From Saturnia japonica (lineage: Eukaryota; Arthropoda; Insecta; Lepidoptera; Saturniidae), in the NCBI GenBank assembly GCA_033032175.1, contig CM065326.1:13038001-13102000 (forward strand): 64,000 nt of DNA, written 5' to 3'. Shown here piece by piece: positions 49,455 through 64,000 of the stretch. The translations under genes were made by a program, and so were the position numbers. Each line of letters begins with the position of its first letter. The first letter of the stretch is position 1. Under the pieces are notes generated by a model. The model was not told the origin of the DNA. It worked only from the letters and a program-made list of their open reading frames with translations, and ran no database searches.

Positions 49455-49516
49455 ATTGAACATTAATATCCGCCTCTTTTCATACCACTCATCTAATTTA
49501 TATGAAATTCTTGTTT

Positions 49517-49522
49517 AATAAA
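49517..49522 (+). terminator. Polyadenylation signal of the coactosin-like gene
   Basis: AATAAA lies 63 bases after the stop codon, followed by a T/G-rich stretch (ATAGTTTTGTGGTATTTTT) at about 49547-49566. Confidence 0.7.
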
Positions 49523-50601
49523 CGTATGCTTGAAGAATTCGTACAGATAGTTTTGTGGTATTTTTAAATGAAATTAGGCTGCAATTTTACTCAAAAACAT
49601 CTTTTCTACAATGATCGCGTTATTATTTATAGGTCGATTAAAGGTAATTATGGACAAAAAAAAATATTTTCTAAATTCTAGATTAGTACGAACATTTATT
49701 TTGTTTTATATAAAGAAGTAGTAAATATATATATAAATTTCAATAGTATAATTTAATTAAACTACATAATAACTTTGTGCAATTATCTATCTATCGTCAG
49801 TAATATTAATTGAGACTTTACCAAAAATGTTTAGTGATTGTTGCCATTTACAGGACGCATGAATACATTTTTTTTTTTGTTAACTTGTATTTTTAAATAA
49901 CCACGTCGAAATTTTCTACAATGTATCGTGTACAGAAAGTTTTTTTATTGCGAACTTTGATTAGTAATGTACTCTACTCGGTAATTAATTTGTGAAGTAA
50001 TTACATATTAACTGAAAAATTAAGTGTCTTTTTATTTTATTCCAAATTTACCTGTACTATTCCTTGACCACGTCAAGTAGACGACTGACGAATGTGACAT
50101 CACTCGCTTCATTTACTTTGCTGTATGTCGTTTGCCCACTTGAATGGGGCTCGGTAGGTAAGTATCAAAAAATTCTCAGAATATCACATATTATTTATGT
50201 TACTTATTAACATCAGCTTAAGACTGGAAATAGGAACTTTTCTAAGGAAAACATGGTTTTTATACGATACGAATGAGATTATTAGGGATGAGCAACATCA
50301 ATTAACGGTGTAATATCGGTAAGTAAACATGGTTCACCGATAAATATTGCTATAAAAACATCAATGTTGTAGTGTTACCCAAGTGAGCGGCATTTTTTTA
50401 GGATGTGCACTTTTTGTTTTTAAGTAAACATGCGTTTCTATTTGTATTTTGCTGTTTATACAAATGCCTCCAACTCTATTTTCTCTCACTATAACAGACA
50501 AATGTAGAAACACCGAAATTCGACATATTATGACTCAGTTGTTTACTGTCATACATAGTATGGTTTTTGTCTTGGTACATTTCAATAGTGGGACATAATA
50601 T
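49523..50601. other. Intergenic spacer, no gene seen
   Basis: AT-rich spacer between convergent genes. Nothing recognised. Confidence 0.45.
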
Positions 50602-50757
50602 GACAACAGATAAACGACAGTCTTACCTAAATATAAGTTTATTTTCCAAAAAAGCACAATTACATGATAAAATATTATGTGACAACAGATAAACGACAGT
50701 CTTACCTAAATATAAGTTTATTTTCCAAAAAAGCACAATTACATGATAAAATATAAC
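50602..50757. repeat. 79-bp tandem duplication
   Basis: The unit beginning GACAACAGATAAACGACAGT (50602) is repeated from 50681 with no visible difference through to about 50756. This is two copies, so either a very recent duplication or an assembly slip. Confidence 0.9.
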
Positions 50758-53228
50758 TCGACATTAGTTTTTATTCTGTCCAAAATTATTCATAATAATT
50801 AAAAAAAATCTGTAACAAAAATATAATGGCGTAACGATATGGCTCTAATGAACATATATTACATACATTTAATGTAATATACATTTGAGCTTATATGTCC
50901 CAACTTTGTAGAAAGCAAGATGTGTTTAAAACATCCCCAATAACCATAATTTGTTGTTGCAAATGGCCGCCAAATTGCAACCAAAATAGTCGCCAACTTG
51001 TCACACTTTGGGAGCATAATTTGTTTTTAATGATAAATTGTGTATTCTTGTATAATTCGTGTTCACAAAAAGTAGCACAATTAAAAAAAAAATTTAACTG
51101 AAAAAAAGACAGAAAATCGCTGGCTCTTTATTCGCAATTTGGTTGCAACAGTTACCCTTGCAACTTTTAGTCTTTTGACAACCATTTGCGACAGCAGGTC
51201 AACGTCAATTTGCGGTACAGTTTGATGTTATATTAATTCTAAGGGCAGCTTGCGCAACATTACATTTAACTCCCCGTTAAACAAAATTAGTTAATTACAA
51301 TTACCCTCTTAAATGCATTTATCATAAACGCATTTAGGGTCAACTTGCACGAGACATAAACAAAATTAGCGAGTCGGCAAAGCAGTCTCTGCGTTCCGTT
51401 TCACGTTTTGACCAATAAAATATCATTGGCCTTTACAAGTTTCATAACTCGAAAAGCGCGATGACTTAAAAACTTATGGATAGAATGAAACGTAGAAGTC
51501 ATTGTTTGTTGTCTGTCAAAGTCAATTAAATAAAACGAAAAGAGGTAATACCACGCCGGTCCATATGATGTCTGTTACTTTATTCACATAATTTTTTTAT
51601 ACATAATTTATATGTTTAAATTTCATAAGAAGTCCTTTAAACGTGTTTAGCGGCGCTAAATAACCATTTTTGACAGTTTGTTAAACATATTTAGCGACTA
51701 TTTTTCTTTGTGCAAAATGCTAATTTTGCTTAAACACTTTATCGCATTTAACGTTTATGACTTGATTCTGCATTCGGTGTTGCCCATAGCAAATAATTTT
51801 CTACCATTTGACGCAAATTTCACGAAACAATATACTTACACACTACACAGTAGGTAATTGGTAACAGTTAGTGTATTAGTAAATATAATTCAACAGTTAA
51901 ACATTATTGTACATTTATTGCTTTAGAATATTCACTATTTATATTTCATATAACAGTAAAGTTACTAACGATTATTACTAATGTATAAAATCAGTAAAAA
52001 CAATATAAGATTCTTAATATTTAGTAATATTATGCTTAAGTTTACTAGAAAACGTTTTTATTTACTTCATTACATCTGAGGTTATTATCGTTGGTTAATT
52101 AAGGCAGATTATAATAACAATATTATATTTGAGAAACATTTCCACGCTCAAACATTGGATTGCTAACTAACTGTGCATTTTCACTGACGAAATACGTAAA
52201 ATAGTTTACCAACAAGTTGTATAATATAAGCGACAGTGTGCAAACTTCAAAGCTGCCAGATTGCAGATCCATAGTAAAACATAAATAATGTTTATGTTTA
52301 CATTCCATTAGCAGCGACCCTAGCAGAATTGGGATGGCATTAAAATCTTCTGTAAAGAAAACTACACGTATGATCGTATGTCGCACACCTCTTAGCACCA
52401 AAGGCTGCCCAATAAATTTTAAAAGACCATAAAATGGAATCCATGTTAGTTGGTGGTTAGCTACATTTGCTTACAGCGATTGTGCATATATAAATTATTA
52501 TAAAATGAATCAAGATTTCTGTTAAACATAGTTTAATAATGGTCGGCGGGGTAATTGAAATGCCTTGGTGGGTCACATTAATACCCGCGGGCCAGAGCTT
52601 GGGCAGCCTTGCCTTAACTATAGAGTCTATATTAATGATTATAAAATTGATATTCATCGTTATGATAACGCTTATATAGACAATATTAATAGCCTCCCAG
52701 AGTGGCAACGACTAGCTATAAAAATTCACTAAAACTTGGGAAATTAATTAATTGCTCCCAATATTTCCGGGAATTTTGGGTAACTTTACTGGTTCCGGAA
52801 TTATAGAAATATATGTATTAATTAAGGTCAGTATTCATTTTAAAGTATTTTAGAAATTATGAACTAAAACCGTCACTGTTTACGATCATCACTGGATTCT
52901 TTGAAGAAATTACTATAAAAATACATACAAACACACATAAATTACACTACAAAGATGTGAAATAGTTTAATTATTTTATTTTAATGTATTTTTATGTTCT
53001 GACTATTGAAAACCTTTTGTAGTTCACACAAGTGCCAATTGTTTCTAATTTTTTGTTTCAAAGGTTCTGAATTTTTAAGTTGTGTCACTTTACTATATAA
53101 AGGATAATATTTTAGATATATTTCTATTTTTCAATGTAGGTATAATAGGATTTGAAAAATAGAACCTGGTAACACTGGTAAACATTGACAACCCGCAACT
53201 GTTCGTTCGAGGGAAGGTTTGTATGTAT
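50758..53228. other. Intergenic spacer, no gene seen
   Basis: AT-rich. 51090-51790 holds a moderately structured stretch (repeated CATTTA, TAAACAAAATTAG and GCATTTA words) that may be an old non-autonomous element. The frames at 52123-52401 and 52457-52708 (- strand) have no recognisable domain. Confidence 0.4.
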
Positions 53229-53765
53229 TTATACTATTTCCATTTCTTTATTTTCTCAATGACAGTTCTAATTTGATAGTTGTAGTGTTGTGACCAAATA
53301 AGTAATGATATCGATATGAAATAAGTAGTAACGATTCATCAGATTTTGATTAAAATAAATAAATAAAGATTACCTGTCGTTATAATTATTTCGTTTCATT
53401 GTCGTGTACCTACCTATACCTACTTATTTTACAACAGCTTCAAAAATTTTGAAGTAGTTGGCATTATCAATTCAAGAAATAATACGTGTAACATCTTGTA
53501 ATTAAATATAATATTAGTTAATGAATTTGTACAAAAGTATCCGGCAGTAGTTTAGTTTCTTACATTATGTAAAAAAATATCGGGTCTGTTATCGTGTTAC
53601 GTTTATCGATATAGCTCCAATCAGTTTCTCTGACTCTGGTATAACCGTGTACGTGTGTAAACGTCATATTTTTATAAAATAATGCATAAGTAATGTAAAA
53701 AAGACGCTCGTTCAAGTTTTCACAGGAGCTGTCATCGAGAAAATAAAGAAATGGAAATGGTATAG
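53229..53765. repeat. 37-bp inverted repeat pair beside the aminopeptidase 3' end
   Basis: 53229-53265 (containing CATTTCTTTATTTTCTC) and 53729-53765 (GAGAAAATAAAGAAATG) are inverted copies with 34 of 37 positions matching, 463 bases apart. The right arm lies 38 bases beyond the aminopeptidase stop, so both may fall in its 3' UTR or flank. Confidence 0.75.
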
Positions 53766-53802
53766 ACAGTATCTTTTCAACAAGGCTTAAGGTTCGGTGT
53801 CG

Positions 53803-63211
<9,409 letters not shown>

Positions 63212-64000
63212 CTGTGTCCACGAAAAGAAAAGAAAAATTCTATATGAAACAGCTAACATAGCGGGTCGGATCGGTTGTTGGACCGAATGTTGGCTTGGCG
63301 ACGCTTTACATGGATAGATTAAAATCAGTTAGTTGGGATAGCAACCACCATACACATAAGTAATAAAATAAACATCTTCACAGTGACTTTCTTTCAGGAG
63401 TGAAATTTATAAGAGCGTTAACAAAAAGCGTTACGTTTTTCCGCGCAGCTTACCTTGCGCACCTTTAAATTTCAAATCAGCTATGTGTATACATCAGGAA
63501 CAGTCAGACAGTCAGTCAATCAATCACCTCTTTGCCTATTACACATTGAAAGACAATCGTACTTTTTTAATATTCACTATTTCACACATACCAGTCGTCC
63601 CATGACGGTCAAGTTTTTTTTTATTGTTTGTTTCCACGCGGAAATCTGATAAGCAGAAACTCCACGTAACAGTAATGGACTTATACTTGGTTCATCGGGT
63701 TCATCCTACGAAGGCGTGCATGAAATATGTCAAATGATTATTTTAGAGATGCAGCGTAACTTAAATAATTGGAAGTTGATATTACGATTATCGATTCTTT
63801 TTTCGAGCTTAATATAATCGGTAAAACGGTTATTCTTTAAACTATTACAACAAACAACAAGATTAATTCTACCAGTCAATATTATTCCTTGTGTGTTTGA
63901 TGCAGTAAAAATTTAGGAATTATGTAGGTACTTAAATAATATTTTTTTTATCCGAATTTATTGACGTGCAAAATATTTTTATAATGTTTATCACTATCAT
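63212..64000. other. Aminopeptidase upstream intron, no further exon recognised
   Basis: A repeat shared with 21462-21540 lies at 63328-63398. A minus-strand GTAAGC at about 63455 has no recognisable coding sequence before it. The remaining upstream exons probably lie beyond the window. Confidence 0.45.

Noticed and set aside
47353..48732. Identification as ORC4 or another AAA+ protein
   Set aside because: The DKAE Walker B, NCVEC, LPYY.KFLLIAAYLASYNP and KYLYDF blocks are those of ORC5.

Overview
The window looks like nuclear DNA of a lepidopteran insect (moth or butterfly). It is AT-rich, with intron-split animal genes and a dense load of degraded mobile DNA: an intact Jockey-type LINE, tRNA-derived SINEs, two mariner lineages, a hAT remnant, foldback elements, and many copies of retroelement-like tails beginning CTAGCTGTGCCC. 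The order Lepidoptera is an inference from this mix; the species cannot be named from the sequence alone. Three host genes are supported. (1) A coactosin-like actin-binding protein gene runs on the + strand from 3637 to 49454, with five coding exons joined in consistent phase and a 39.4 kb first intron. A second possible first coding exon (34090-34434) encodes a coiled coil and has the same phase-0 donor. (2) ORC5, the origin recognition complex subunit 5 gene, is a single uninterrupted 459-codon frame on the - strand (48732-47353), nested inside the fourth coding intron of the coactosin gene. (3) The 3' part of an M17 leucyl-aminopeptidase gene of the NPEPL1 type lies on the - strand from 63211 to 53803 in six exons; its upstream exons are outside the window or unrecognised. 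The coactosin and aminopeptidase genes end tail to tail, about 4.3 kb apart. Layout: 1-3.6 kb, upstream DNA with one old repeat. 3.7-43 kb, coactosin intron 1, mostly mobile DNA. It holds a full-length Jockey-clade retrotransposon (24722-30684, two open frames, 24-base poly-A, 12-bp target duplication), three truncated relatives of it, an 807-bp hAT-like element with an 8-bp target duplication, a 428-bp deletion derivative of a rosa-like mariner, a foldback element, a head-to-tail array of retroelement tails (30.8-33.3 kb), and a 1300-bp rosa-like mariner (DD41D) nested in an older long-inverted-repeat element (40.1-42.8 kb). 43-49.5 kb, the remaining coactosin exons and ORC5. 49.5-53.8 kb, AT-rich spacer with a 79-bp tandem duplication. 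53.8-63.2 kb, aminopeptidase exons separated by introns that hold SINEs and a broken DD34D mariner inserted in a repeat whose uninterrupted copy is at the start of the window. No CRISPR array, operon, prokaryotic gene or viral gene was seen. The most unusual signals are structural: a 3'-UTR hairpin of the Jockey element with paired changes between copies, a second palindrome with paired changes in another repeat family, the coiled-coil alternative exon, and the nested and empty-site transposon pairs.
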